From contig CAJIZV010000003.1 in the NCBI GenBank assembly GCA_905181935.1, forward strand, positions 589,908-653,907: a stretch of 64,000 nt of DNA, read 5' to 3'. Origin of the DNA: an uncultured Amylibacter sp. (GTDB taxonomy: Bacteria; Pseudomonadota; Alphaproteobacteria; Rhodobacterales; Rhodobacteraceae). The translations under genes and the position numbers were made by a program. Numbering within the stretch: the stretch's first letter is position 1; every line of letters begins with the position of its first letter. Under the pieces are notes generated by a model. That model saw only the letters and a program-made list of their open reading frames with translations, ran no database searches and had not been told where the DNA came from. Positions 27,741 to 37,148 of this stretch are shown one piece after another.

Positions 27741-29338
27741 TATTGTGCGTCCTCTAATGTCATTTGTGAAACTTTTTCACCAATCATTATTGCTGGTGCA
27801 TTAGTATTTCCAGATGTAATTACGGGCATGATTGAGCAATCCGCCACGCGTAAGCCTTGAATACCATATACTCGAAGGCGCTCATCAACTACTGCCATTT
27901 TATCTGTTCCCATTTTACAAGTCCCAGTTGGATGATAAATAGTAACTGAAGTCTGCCTAGCCCAATTAAGTGTCGCCTCATAATCATCAAAGCCAACTTC
28001 TGATCCGGGCTGATATTCTTCTATTACATGAGATTTTAGCGGTTCAAACTGTGCAATTTTACGAGCTATTTGAATACCTTTAACAATAGTTTTTTGATCT
28101 AGTTCAGAAGATAAATAATTTGGGTATATCTCAGGATGGTCTCTGTAATTCGATGAAGTTAACTTTAAATGACCAGAACTTTCTGGCCGCATTTGGAGTA
28201 CTGAAGCTGTAAATGCAGAGAACTTATGGGTACCTTCAACAGCATTATCTGCACTAAATGGTTGAATGTGGAACTGAATATCAGGTGTTTTTAACTTATC
28301 ATCGCTTTTAAGAAATGCTGTACCAAGGCTCGCTGCCATTGTCATGGGACCGGTGCGGGAAACGGCATATTGAAGCGCGATCATACCTTGTTTAAAAAAA
28401 TTATTTGTTTCTATATTAATGGTAGAAAGGTCAGTTTTAAATATTGGGCGTGCTTGTAGGTGATCTTGTAAGTTTTTTCCAACTCCTGGGAGTGCTTTAA
28501 CAACCTCAATCCCATGTTCCTTTATTTCATTTGGGTCACCTATCCCAGAAAGCATGAGTATCTGGGGCGAACCAATGGCACCAGCTGACAAAATTATTTC
28601 TTTGGTTGCTTTTAGAACTTTTAGAATTCCATTTTGCATAGCATTAACTGCTGTTGCTTTACCCTCAATAACTAATATTTTCTCTACTTGTGTATTCGTG
28701 AAAATAGTTAAGTTTTTACGTTTTTTAGCAGGTTTTAAGTATGCAACTGCAGATGAACATCGGCGCCCCTTATCTGCAGTTAGCTGAAAGTACCCAACCC
28801 CTTCTTGGTCACCTGAGTTATAATCTGGGTTGCGTTTATAGCCTGCGTTTGATGCAGCATCGACCCATTTATCTACTACATCACGACTTAATCGTGTTGG
28901 AGACACTGATAAGGGCCCATTATATCCCCGCATTTCACTATTAAAATTACCATTCCAAGTTTCTGCTTTCTTGAAGAGTGGTAAAACGTCATCCCAGCCC
29001 CATCCAGCATTTCCAAGTTGGCGCCAGTTATCAAAGTCTTCAGCTTGGCCTCGTACATATAGCAATCCATTAATTGAGCTTGAGCCACCTAATACTCGTC
29101 CCCGAGGCCACGGAATTGATCGTCCGTTAATTCCAGCATCTGATTGGGTGCGATAACACCAATCTGTTTTTGGATTCCCCATTGTTTTAAAGTAACCAAC
29201 TGGGATGTGTATCCATGGATTATTGTCTTTTCCACCAGCTTCAAGCAGCGCAACAGTATAGCGACCGTTTTGTGATAAACGGTTTGCAACTACGCAACCA
29301 GCAGAGCCAGCACCAACAATAATGTAGTCAAAATTCAA
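27740..29338 (-). CDS. GMC-family FAD oxidoreductase (choline dehydrogenase-like)
   Basis: Flavoprotein alcohol dehydrogenase. DYIIVGAGSAGCVVANRLS binds FAD, WPRGRVLGGSSSINGLLYVRG is GMC signature 1, ILSAGAIGSPQILMLSGIG is signature 2, and the C-terminal YHPTGTCKMG holds the catalytic His with an Asn near the end (SGNTNAPAIMIGEK). 532 residues, as in BetA, but the family is broad and the alcohol substrate is open. The start codon is TTG with AGAGG about eight bases upstream. It is divergent from an IclR regulator across a palindromic operator. Confidence 0.85.
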   Translation of the reverse strand: MNFDYIIVGAGSAGCVVANRLSQNGRYTVALLEAGGKDNNPWIHIPVGYFKTMGNPKTDWCYRTQSDAGINGRSIPWPRGRVLGGSSSINGLLYVRGQAEDFDNWRQLGNAGWGWDDVLPLFKKAETWNGNFNSEMRGYNGPLSVSPTRLSRDVVDKWVDAASNAGYKRNPDYNSGDQEGVGYFQLTADKGRRCSSAVAYLKPAKKRKNLTIFTNTQVEKILVIEGKATAVNAMQNGILKVLKATKEIILSAGAIGSPQILMLSGIGDPNEIKEHGIEVVKALPGVGKNLQDHLQARPIFKTDLSTINIETNNFFKQGMIALQYAVSRTGPMTMAASLGTAFLKSDDKLKTPDIQFHIQPFSADNAVEGTHKFSAFTASVLQMRPESSGHLKLTSSNYRDHPEIYPNYLSSELDQKTIVKGIQIARKIAQFEPLKSHVIEEYQPGSEVGFDDYEATLNWARQTSVTIYHPTGTCKMGTDKMAVVDERLRVYGIQGLRVADCSIMPVITSGNTNAPAIMIGEKVSQMTLEDAQ

Positions 29339-29357
29339 AAAATAACCTCTTATATTA

Positions 29358-29384
29358 AAAAATGAGACTTTTAGTCTCGTTTTT
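29358..29384. promoter_or_regulatory. Palindromic operator in the GMC/iclR divergent gap
   Basis: GAGAC (29364-29368) and GTCTC (29374-29378) are perfect inverted halves around TTTTA, flanked by AAAAAT and GTTTTT so that nearly all 27 bases are symmetric. It lies 20 bases before the GMC start and 57 before iclR, the expected place for IclR control of both genes. It could also fold as RNA. Confidence 0.6.
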
Positions 29385-29440
29385 GCTATAATTACATTAG
29401 AAAGATTATATTTGATTCGTGCAACAAGAAGTTTTAGCTA

Positions 29441-30211
29441 ATGGAAAAAGAAATAAACGAAAGTCGCATTCCCACTAATTTGAGGACGCTTTTAATCTTA
29501 GAAGTAATTGGGCGCTCTGATGATGCAATGACTGCCACTGAAATCAATGACGAGATTGGATTGCCCAAGCAATCTGTTCATCGTTTGGTAGCTACTTTAG
29601 AAAAAGAAGGGTTCTTGAATCGTGAACCTGGAGGTAAAAGATACCGCCCAAGCCGTAGATTACGTTTAATGGGAGCAGGCTTATTACATGCGTCACGATT
29701 TCACATTACTCGACACCAAGTTTTGCAAACTGTTGCATCTAAAGTTCAAGAGGCTGTAAATTATGTTGTACCAGAGGAAACTGGTATGAACTATTTAGAT
29801 CGTATTGAAACTAATTGGCCGTTTCGAGTACAGTTACCCGTTGGTACAAATGTACCATTTCACTGCACTGCAAGTGGTAAGTGTTTTATGGCAAGCCTCT
29901 CGAAAGCTGCGCGTTATAGATTTGTTTTAGGGCTTAACTTGGAAAAGTTGACTGATAAAACTTTTATTAATTCGGAAGAATTACTCATAGAATTAGAGAA
30001 AATAGCTAAGCAGGGCTATGCTATAGACGATGAGGAGTTTATGGACGGGATGCGCGCAATTTCAGTACCTGTAACCGATAATACAGGACGCTTCGTTGCG
30101 GCGCTAGCATTTCATGGTCCCTCACAGCGCCTATCTGTATCTGTCATGAAGGATTGGAGTGAAGTTCTTTTTGATGGAGCAATGACACTTAAGCAGGGAT
30201 TATTATCTTAA
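29441..30211 (+). CDS. IclR-family transcriptional regulator
   Basis: DNA-binding regulator of 256 residues. The N-terminal winged helix shows MTATEINDEIGLPKQSVHRLVATLEKEGFLNREPGGKRYRPS; the C-terminal IclR effector domain shows VPFHCTASGKCFMASL and GYAIDDEEFMDGMRAISVPVTD. It is divergent from the GMC-terC operon, and its stop overlaps by four bases the end of the zinc alcohol dehydrogenase gene running the other way. It probably controls the GMC gene, and possibly the neighbouring catabolic run. The effector is unknown. Confidence 0.9.
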   Translation: MEKEINESRIPTNLRTLLILEVIGRSDDAMTATEINDEIGLPKQSVHRLVATLEKEGFLNREPGGKRYRPSRRLRLMGAGLLHASRFHITRHQVLQTVASKVQEAVNYVVPEETGMNYLDRIETNWPFRVQLPVGTNVPFHCTASGKCFMASLSKAARYRFVLGLNLEKLTDKTFINSEELLIELEKIAKQGYAIDDEEFMDGMRAISVPVTDNTGRFVAALAFHGPSQRLSVSVMKDWSEVLFDGAMTLKQGLLS

Positions 30212-31200
30212 GGATTTAGGATAATTTTAGGGGCTGCGATTTCGCCTCGTAAGATTTGCGAAAAAGCTTCGTTACCTTCAGATAATGGGCGAGCTTCATA
30301 CCAATCTAAAGAACCAAAGCTACCATTAAAAATGGCGTGTGCTGTTTCTATAAAGTCTTGGCTTGTGTATGTATAAGTTCCAATGAAACTAATTTCTTGT
30401 AAAGTTAGGCGGCGAATATCTAGTCCACCTTCACTATCACCTAAACCTATGTGGATAATGACACCCCCAGGCCTTGTTAAAGCGCAAGCATCTGCTCTGC
30501 TAGATGAAAATCCAACAGCATCGACAACTACATCGTAATTCGACAATTCACCATGGCCCTGATCAGGATCATAGACATCAAACCACGTATTGGCCTGTAA
30601 AAATGCACGTCTTGTTTGGTTAGGCTCTGCAATTTTGATTTTCTTTATACCCTTAGCCATCAATGAAAGTGCTGAACCAAGACCAATTGCACCTCCACCT
30701 ATAACAAGAGTATTGGGCGATTTTATTCCTGTATCCACGGCGTCTAGCCCTAGGCGTATTGCGTGCCAGCAAACTGCCAAGGGTTCTGTCAGTGCCGCGT
30801 CGTTGAAAGATATGTTGTTAGGAACTTTAACTAAATTACGACTTGGCATTACAATCATTTCTGCAAATGCACCTTCTCGTGGCTGCATTGAAATGATTTG
30901 CCTTTTGCCGCAAAGATTAGACCGCCCTGATCTGCATTCTTTACAAGTCTGGCAGGTTACTAAGGGATTAACAGTAACTCTTTCACCCTTCATAGGCCCT
31001 TCAATGACATCACCAGCCGCCTCGTGCCCAAGAATTAGTGGTGCTGGGCGACGTTCATCATGTCCAAGATATGCATGCATATCTGAGCCACAAATCCCAA
31101 CTGAGCGAATTGCAATTAAATTTTCATCTGTACTTAATTTTGGATCGGGTACATCACAAAACTCTAATTGTTTTACATCAATATAAACGAGTGCCTTCAT
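30208..31200 (-). CDS. Zinc-dependent alcohol dehydrogenase (HpsP-like candidate)
   Basis: Medium-chain dehydrogenase. Catalytic zinc site: GICGSDMHAYLG and LILGHEAAG; structural zinc site: CQTCKECRSGRSNLC; NAD-binding loop: LVIGGGAIGLGSAL. 330 residues. It overlaps the preceding SDR gene by four bases, which in turn follows an HpsN-like gene by two. A histidinol-dehydrogenase-like, SDR and zinc-dehydrogenase trio is the layout of hpsNOP for 2,3-dihydroxypropane-1-sulfonate; there HpsO and HpsP interconvert the stereoisomers. L-idonate or sorbitol dehydrogenase activity is the alternative. Confidence 0.75.
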   Translation of the reverse strand: MKALVYIDVKQLEFCDVPDPKLSTDENLIAIRSVGICGSDMHAYLGHDERRPAPLILGHEAAGDVIEGPMKGERVTVNPLVTCQTCKECRSGRSNLCGKRQIISMQPREGAFAEMIVMPSRNLVKVPNNISFNDAALTEPLAVCWHAIRLGLDAVDTGIKSPNTLVIGGGAIGLGSALSLMAKGIKKIKIAEPNQTRRAFLQANTWFDVYDPDQGHGELSNYDVVVDAVGFSSSRADACALTRPGGVIIHIGLGDSEGGLDIRRLTLQEISFIGTYTYTSQDFIETAHAIFNGSFGSLDWYEARPLSEGNEAFSQILRGEIAAPKIILNP

Positions 31201-31940
31201 TTTGCTGTAAAGCCTCCATCAACATAAAGTGTCTGACCAGTAATATATGCGCTGGCGTCAGAACATAAAAATTGTACTGGACCTTCTAAATCTTGCATCG
31301 TCCCATTACGCCCAATGCATGTTTGATCCGCATTTTTTTTAGCTAAAGTGGGATCAGAAAAAACAGGCGCAGTTAATTCAGTTGGAAAAAAACCAGGCGC
31401 TATTGCATTTGCTGTTATTCCATCTCGCGACCATGCTTGTGCCATTGCTCGTGTCATTTGGACAACGCCACCTTTTGCTGCGCCATAAGAAATTCCATTT
31501 TCAAAAGCTCGTTGTGATTGAAGAGATGCAAAGTTAATAATTCGCCCCCAACCAGCTTCTCGCATGGCAGGCACCATTGATTGTGCAAGAAAAAAAGGTG
31601 CACTTAAATTTATGTCTATTGCTGCATTCCATGCATCAAATGTAACATCATCAGCATGTTTTCTAGGGTTGAGCCCTGCTGCATTAATAAGGATATCGAC
31701 ATCACCAAAAGGCGAAGCAATCTCTGAAGCTATGTCTGGTAGGGCTGCTATCACACTTAAGTCAGCAGTGACAAATGCTGTGTTGCCGTCAGTGTTTTCC
31801 ACCCATTTACGCAGTGCTTCGTCACGTCTGGCTACGCCAATAACATTTGCACCATTGCTAACAAGGTGACTAGCCATAGCAAGGCCGATGCCTGAAGAGG
31901 CACCAGTAATAGCTATTGTTTTGCCGTTAACATCAAACAT
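31197..31940 (-). CDS. Short-chain dehydrogenase (HpsO-like candidate)
   Basis: Classical SDR with IAITGASSGIGLAMASHL, INAAGLNPR in place of NNAG, INFASLQSQRA with the catalytic Ser, and YGAAKGGV with Tyr and Lys. The end, GQTLYVDGGFTAK, is usual for the FabG-like group. 247 residues. It is tightly packed between the HpsN-like and zinc dehydrogenase genes. It may be the second dihydroxypropanesulfonate 2-dehydrogenase; by similarity alone gluconate 5-dehydrogenase would be an equal guess. Confidence 0.75.
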   Translation of the reverse strand: MFDVNGKTIAITGASSGIGLAMASHLVSNGANVIGVARRDEALRKWVENTDGNTAFVTADLSVIAALPDIASEIASPFGDVDILINAAGLNPRKHADDVTFDAWNAAIDINLSAPFFLAQSMVPAMREAGWGRIINFASLQSQRAFENGISYGAAKGGVVQMTRAMAQAWSRDGITANAIAPGFFPTELTAPVFSDPTLAKKNADQTCIGRNGTMQDLEGPVQFLCSDASAYITGQTLYVDGGFTAK

Positions 31941-31942
31941 GT

Positions 31943-33250
31943 TTATCCTTTGGAGCTTAAATCAAAATTTTCGCCAGGAAAGTATTTTGCTAGCCTAATG
32001 TCCGCCGTACGAGCATGGCCTTCCATGCCTTCTAGTCGAGAAATACGTGCACAAGATTCAGCTACACGTTTAGCGCCTTCGCGTGTTGAACGCTGGTAAG
32101 TAACAACTTTCATATATTTATGAACTGATAAGCCACCAGTATATCGTGCCGAACGTGATGTTGGTAAAACGTGGTTGGGGCCTGATGACTTATCTCCGTA
32201 TGCAACAGTAGTTTCTTCACCCAAGAATAAAGATCCGTAACATGTGAGGCGATCTAGCCACCAATCCAAATCTGAGGCTTGTACTGTGAGGTGTTCGGGA
32301 GCGTAATCATCAGAAGTGGCTGCCATCTCTTCACGATCTGAACAAACTATCACTTCAGCATAGTCTCGCCAAGCAGCGGTAGCATTATCACGATTTAAAC
32401 CTGGTAAGCTTTCAATATAACCTGGCACTAATTCCATTACTTTTTCAGCTAATTCGCGGCTATCAGTAATCAACCAAACAGGTGAATTATATCCATGTTC
32501 AGCTTGACCAACCAAATCGCAGGCTACTATTTCTGCATCAGCGTTAGCATCTGCCAAAATTAAGCTATCGGTTGGCCCTGCAATCATGTCGATTCCAACG
32601 CGGCCAAATAATTGACGCTTTGCTTCTGCAACAAATTGGTTTCCTGGGCCAACTATAATATCAGCTTGTGGCAAATCAAATAAACCGTAAGTCATTGAGG
32701 CAACACCTTGAACGCCACCAAGAGATAATATCTTATCAGCGCCTGCCAAATCAGCGGCATAAATAATGGCAGGGTTTATCCCTTCATCTCCATTTGGAGG
32801 AGAGCATGCTGTAATGTGGCCAACACCTGCTACTTTGGCTGTAGTAACAGTCATCATAGCGGACGCAATGTGCGCGTAGCGGCCACCAGGTACATAACAT
32901 CCAGCAGCATTAACAGGTATCAATTTTTGTCCTGTTACTAGACCTGGATGTAATTCCATTTCCATATTTGTCATGGTGCCTTTTTGAGCAGAAGCAAAGC
33001 GCATAATATTGTCATGTGCAAAATGCATATCGTCACGAAGTTTTTGTGGAATTTTCTTTTTTGCTTCATCAATTTCATTACGTGACAAAATTGCATTGCC
33101 AGAATATTTATCAAATTTAGCGGAAATCTCTAACGCAACTTTCTCGCGACCCTCTTCGATATCAGATAAAATACCACGCACGATATCTTGTGTTGAACCT
33201 TCATCACTTTTAGCAGTTTTTTCGGCTTTTTTTAAATATTCTCGTGCCAT
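31943..33250 (-). CDS. hpsN: Histidinol dehydrogenase-family protein, HpsN type
   Basis: Zinc-dependent NAD dehydrogenase of the HisD family, probably oxidising (R)-2,3-dihydroxypropane-1-sulfonate to sulfolactate rather than making histidine. The start MAREYLKKAEKTA resembles sulfopropanediol 3-dehydrogenases. Zinc and catalytic residues are conserved: GQAEHGYNS (Gln, His), DYAPEHLTV (Glu-His pair), YGDKSSGPNHVLPTS (Asp) and MEGHARTADIR (His). The ATG at 33250 has AAGGGA upstream; a start at 33271 would add seven residues. 435 residues. There are no his genes nearby. SDR and zinc dehydrogenase genes follow directly, as in hpsNOP. Confidence 0.78.
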   Translation of the reverse strand: MAREYLKKAEKTAKSDEGSTQDIVRGILSDIEEGREKVALEISAKFDKYSGNAILSRNEIDEAKKKIPQKLRDDMHFAHDNIMRFASAQKGTMTNMEMELHPGLVTGQKLIPVNAAGCYVPGGRYAHIASAMMTVTTAKVAGVGHITACSPPNGDEGINPAIIYAADLAGADKILSLGGVQGVASMTYGLFDLPQADIIVGPGNQFVAEAKRQLFGRVGIDMIAGPTDSLILADANADAEIVACDLVGQAEHGYNSPVWLITDSRELAEKVMELVPGYIESLPGLNRDNATAAWRDYAEVIVCSDREEMAATSDDYAPEHLTVQASDLDWWLDRLTCYGSLFLGEETTVAYGDKSSGPNHVLPTSRSARYTGGLSVHKYMKVVTYQRSTREGAKRVAESCARISRLEGMEGHARTADIRLAKYFPGENFDLSSKG

Positions 33251-33369
33251 GGATGGTCCCTTTGTAAACAATTTATCTTAATATTGGCCTATTATGTTTT
33301 TTAGTCATAGTAGTATTTAAAAGTTTCGGATTTTCGAAATCTAATCTTCGAAAACACAACTCTCATGGT

Positions 33370-34206
33370 TTAAAATTGCTTTTTATCATCCACTATTTTC
33401 ATAGTTGCTATACCGCTATTACCTAATTCGACAGATGCAAATGGCCCGCCTTGGCACATATTGCCAGGATCATGTGGATCTAACATTTCACCCTCAGCAA
33501 AAATTTTGTCAGAAAACTGTTCAGCATTGTCTTTTGGTTTAAAGCCTAAGTGGCTGGCTAGAGTGTTGTCTACTGGCGAACGGTCATTGTTTGAGACACC
33601 ATATACTATAGAAAACCCAGTCACCTGAGTGGTTATAGACTTTTCGACAAGTTGAATTAAGTCAGCGTACGATAACCATGAGCCAACTGCGCGTGCGTTT
33701 GATACTTGGGCGCATGAAAGAATTCGCATGCAGACAGCCTCCACTCCGCGCTTATCCCAATACAAAGAAGCCAAGTCTTCTGCAAAACATTTAGCTAAAC
33801 CGTAGTATGTATCTGGCCTATGGGCTGCATCTATCCCTATGAAATCTGTTTTATTGTGCATCCCAACAGCGTGAATTGAGCTGGCGTAAACTACACGACG
33901 AACTCCATTCTTATACGCAGCTTCCCAAACGTTATACGCACCTACAATATTTGATTGTAGAATGTCATCAAATGGAGCTTCATCACCGATGGCGCCAAAG
34001 TGAACGACCATGTCTGCGTCTTTTAATAACTCCACCATGGCAGGTAGATTAGATAAGTCTGCAGTGATATAGGTTTCGTTTGGATAAAGTTTTCCAATAT
34101 CTGGAACTATGTCACTCGATACTAATGTGTCAGTTAATTTGAGCAATGGTTCTCGAAGGTAGGAACCCAGCCGCCCAGCGGCACCTGTAAGTACGATTTT
34201 TTTCAT
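33370..34206 (-). CDS. NAD-dependent epimerase/dehydratase family, uronate dehydrogenase-like
   Basis: Extended SDR of 278 residues. LTGAAGRLGSYLRE is the NAD loop, DADMVVHFGAIGDEAPFDDIL, VVYASSIHAVG and YYGLAKCFAEDLASLYWD give the Ser-Tyr-Lys catalytic set. The segment RILSCAQVSNARAVGSWLSYADLIQLVE and the later VYGVSNNDRS follow the pattern of bacterial uronate dehydrogenase (Udh), which turns galacturonate or glucuronate into aldarolactone. The neighbours do not form a uronate pathway, so another sugar-like substrate is possible. It follows the oxidase gene by 10 bases. Confidence 0.78.
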   Translation of the reverse strand: MKKIVLTGAAGRLGSYLREPLLKLTDTLVSSDIVPDIGKLYPNETYITADLSNLPAMVELLKDADMVVHFGAIGDEAPFDDILQSNIVGAYNVWEAAYKNGVRRVVYASSIHAVGMHNKTDFIGIDAAHRPDTYYGLAKCFAEDLASLYWDKRGVEAVCMRILSCAQVSNARAVGSWLSYADLIQLVEKSITTQVTGFSIVYGVSNNDRSPVDNTLASHLGFKPKDNAEQFSDKIFAEGEMLDPHDPGNMCQGGPFASVELGNSGIATMKIVDDKKQF

Positions 34207-34216
34207 TATATTTCCT

Positions 34217-35434
34217 TTATATTACTGCTTTTTCAACGAAAGGTTCGTTATTTTCAATGCGGGCATAGCTAAACGGCGATAAATCAAGACTGCGGTATTC
34301 ACCATATGTTATCAATTCAGAAAGCCCACGACCCATTGCGGGAGATTGTTGGAAGCCATGACCAGAAAATCCATTAACAAACATAAAATTTTCCACTTCT
34401 GTGTGTGCTCCTATAATCGCATTTTGATCAAGAGTATTAAATGCGTAATGTCCTGCCCACGAATTAATCAATTTTATAGATTCAAATTGAGGAATACGAT
34501 TTGCAATAATTGGCCAGACTTTTTCCTGCCAAATAAAATGATCTTCAATAAAATCATTATAGTCCACTGCTAGGTCAAGATCTGGGGCGCAGCCTGCAAG
34601 ATAATATGTACCTTCAGATCTCATGTGAATGCCAGTAGGATCGATTGTTAATGGCAAATCACAATTTAGAGTATGTTCTGCGTCAAAAACAAATGTGTAT
34701 CGCTTTCGTGGCTCTACCGGTATCTCTATGCCGGCCATTTGTGCTGTAAATCTGGCCCGTGGGCCTGAGGCATTAACAACTTGCCCAACAGAAATTACTT
34801 CTCCAGATTTTAAAGTTATGGTTTTAACGCTGTTACCTTTTATATTTTTTTGCATGGAAACAGCTTCGTTTGTAATATATTCTGCACCGCGTTCACGAGC
34901 TGATCTTTTCCACCAATCAAATAGTGTGTTGCCGTCGAAATAACCCTCATCAATTAAATTGTGATTGCCCCCAATAATATCATCTAACATATAGAAGGGG
35001 TAATCACGCTTAATTTCGTCAGCGAGCATATACTTTGTTCCAGCACCAGATTTTTTTTGAATAATCTGTGCTTGTTGTAAAGTTTCTGCAAACTCTAAAT
35101 TGTCAGCTAAATACATATATCCAAAGCTTTGAAACGGCACGATGGGGACACGTTCATCTCCACCCATATACTCACGAAAGTTTTTTATAAAATCAGCCCC
35201 AAATTGTGAAATTTTTACATTAATTTCTGTGCTGAATTGTTGCCTTATGCAACTGTTTGTATGTGCTGTTGAACTAAATTTATAAGTAGGATCTTTTTCA
35301 ATTACTAATATAGATCCTTTGAAACTTGTATTAGTTGATAAAAACCATGCTACTGAGGAACCTAGCATTGCTCCACCAACAACTACAACATCGTAGCTTT
35401 TTTGTAATGGGCTAGTAGATATATTTTGTATCAT
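34217..35434 (-). CDS. FAD-dependent amine oxidase-fold (DAO) protein
   Basis: Flavoenzyme of the D-amino acid/sarcosine oxidase fold. DVVVVGGAMLGSSVAWFLS is the FAD site; FSSTAHTNSCIRQQFSTEINVKI follows; VVNASGPRARFTAQMAGIEIPVEPRKRYTFVF and FVNGFSGHGFQQSPAMGRGLSELI are DAO hallmarks. 405 residues, lacking extra folate-binding domains. Its start shares a base with the hydantoinase B stop, so the two are translated together; a role oxidising an N-methyl or secondary amine released by the hydantoinase is inferred. Confidence 0.8.
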   Translation of the reverse strand: MIQNISTSPLQKSYDVVVVGGAMLGSSVAWFLSTNTSFKGSILVIEKDPTYKFSSTAHTNSCIRQQFSTEINVKISQFGADFIKNFREYMGGDERVPIVPFQSFGYMYLADNLEFAETLQQAQIIQKKSGAGTKYMLADEIKRDYPFYMLDDIIGGNHNLIDEGYFDGNTLFDWWKRSARERGAEYITNEAVSMQKNIKGNSVKTITLKSGEVISVGQVVNASGPRARFTAQMAGIEIPVEPRKRYTFVFDAEHTLNCDLPLTIDPTGIHMRSEGTYYLAGCAPDLDLAVDYNDFIEDHFIWQEKVWPIIANRIPQFESIKLINSWAGHYAFNTLDQNAIIGAHTEVENFMFVNGFSGHGFQQSPAMGRGLSELITYGEYRSLDLSPFSYARIENNEPFVEKAVI

Positions 35435-37146
35435 TATTCTGTATAATCTCCTGATTTAACAGCAGTCAAAATTGCATCAATTTCGTTCTGTTTTATTCCA
35501 TATATTTCACGAGCAACTTTCGCTGATATATACCCTCGGGCAAGGTCACGCTTTACAAGATCAGCTGCGCGGTCTTTAGGATTTCCGTAGCCACCACCAC
35601 CTGGAAATGCCATTATCACTTTGCGGCCATGAGGAACAAATTGTTTGCCTTTTCCACGCATCATGGATCCATCATCTTGATTAATGGTTGTAGATGCACC
35701 TGCATTGCCTCCATGGCGACCAAGTGCCGGGTAATTTACTCGATCAAACATTGCTTGAATGTCAAATTCATGGCCTTCTATTGCACCTACCTCCATGTAC
35801 TGACCAAGGCCGCCTCGCTGTTTTCCTGCGCCACCGGAATCAGGCCGTAGTTCTTTTCTCCAGATAATTACTGGCCCAGCATGCTCAGTTGCTTCGACAG
35901 GCATAGTCATTACTCCAGACGGAAAAGCGGTTGCATTTAATCCATCATGATTTGGGCGTGCGCCTGAACCTCCAGAGTTAAACGTCAAAACTTCGGATCT
36001 TCGAGCGCCATTGGGAGCAGGTGCATCGCTACGAGGGCGAAGTGAAACTTGAAAATTACAAAGACAGCCAGCTCCTTCTGCTGGAACCAGTCCAGGAACA
36101 ATTTTATCAAAAGCATTAAATACGGTATCAGGCACAAAGTGACCAATTATGTGGCGTAAAGCAACGGGCGCAGGATGTATTGCATTCACGATTGTATCTA
36201 CCGGTGCTTTTATTTCAAAAGGGGCTAGAGATGCTGCATTGTTTGGTATTTCAGGAGCAATCGCTACTTTGAGAGCATAACAGGCATAAGCTTTTGTGTA
36301 GACTAATGGACAGTTAATGCCTTTTTTATCAAGTTGAGATGAACCAGTAAAATCTGACACGATCCGATCTTCATACACAGTAACCCTAACTTTAAGTTTA
36401 ATAGGAGTATCAAATCCATCCACTGTCATTTCGCCCACCTCAGACTTGCGTGGTAATGCCGCTATACGTTCGAGAGTAGCTCGACGAGAGTTTTCAAGGA
36501 TAAAGCTCCCAATACCCTCTAAATTATTAAGATTAAACTCTTCCATCATACTGATGAGGCGACGGTGTCCAATTTCATTACATGTAGCAAGTGCATACAT
36601 ATCGCCAATTAATTGATCAGGTTCACGTACGTTACCTTTAACTATGCAAACAAGCGTATCATCAACTTTACCGCGGTTTGCGAACTTCATAATTGGAATA
36701 TATAAACCTTCTTCGTAAATGCTAGCAGCATCGGCTCCAAAACCTCGGCCACCAATATCGACAATATGTGCTGTACAAGCAAAGAACCCCACAAGTTTTC
36801 CTGCGTAAAAAGAGGGGGTAACCATCGTAATATCATGTAGGTGGCCTGTGCCTTCCCAGGGGTCGTTAGTAATGTATATGTCGCCTTCAAAAATGTTTGC
36901 ACGCCCAATTCGACGGATAAAATGTGAAACGGCATCTGCCATCGCATTAACATGGCCAGGCGTACCAGTGACGGCTTGAGCGAGCATTTGACCATTTACA
37001 TCATATGCGCCTGCAGATAAATCGCCAGCCTCTCTAACAGATGTAGAAAATGCCGTGCGAACAAGTGCTTGAGCCTGCTCCTCTACAACAGAAATCAAAC
37101 GGTTCCACATAACTTGATATGCAACTTCTGAATGTTTTTTCGTCAT
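35434..37146 (-). CDS. hyuB: Hydantoinase B/oxoprolinase-family subunit
   Basis: Beta subunit of an ATP-dependent hydantoinase, oxoprolinase or related carboxylase. Typical: ARTAFSTSVREAGDLSAGAYD, GHVNAMADAV, NDPWEGTGHLHDITMVTP, HIVDIGGRGFG, and the glycine-rich C-terminus RRSEVLTFNSGGSGARPNHDG, GGAGKQRGGLGQ and FPGGGGYGNP. 570 residues. The ATG at 37146 has GGAAGA before it; a TTG at 37152 would add two residues and overlap the hyuA stop. It needs the HyuA partner encoded just upstream. Confidence 0.88.
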   Translation of the reverse strand: MTKKHSEVAYQVMWNRLISVVEEQAQALVRTAFSTSVREAGDLSAGAYDVNGQMLAQAVTGTPGHVNAMADAVSHFIRRIGRANIFEGDIYITNDPWEGTGHLHDITMVTPSFYAGKLVGFFACTAHIVDIGGRGFGADAASIYEEGLYIPIMKFANRGKVDDTLVCIVKGNVREPDQLIGDMYALATCNEIGHRRLISMMEEFNLNNLEGIGSFILENSRRATLERIAALPRKSEVGEMTVDGFDTPIKLKVRVTVYEDRIVSDFTGSSQLDKKGINCPLVYTKAYACYALKVAIAPEIPNNAASLAPFEIKAPVDTIVNAIHPAPVALRHIIGHFVPDTVFNAFDKIVPGLVPAEGAGCLCNFQVSLRPRSDAPAPNGARRSEVLTFNSGGSGARPNHDGLNATAFPSGVMTMPVEATEHAGPVIIWRKELRPDSGGAGKQRGGLGQYMEVGAIEGHEFDIQAMFDRVNYPALGRHGGNAGASTTINQDDGSMMRGKGKQFVPHGRKVIMAFPGGGGYGNPKDRAADLVKRDLARGYISAKVAREIYGIKQNEIDAILTAVKSGDYTE

Positions 37147-37148
37147 AA

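Noticed and set aside
30590..31186. Plus-strand frame of 198 codons opposite the zinc dehydrogenase
   Set aside because: The opposite strand encodes conserved zinc and NAD motifs; this frame has no recognisable domain.
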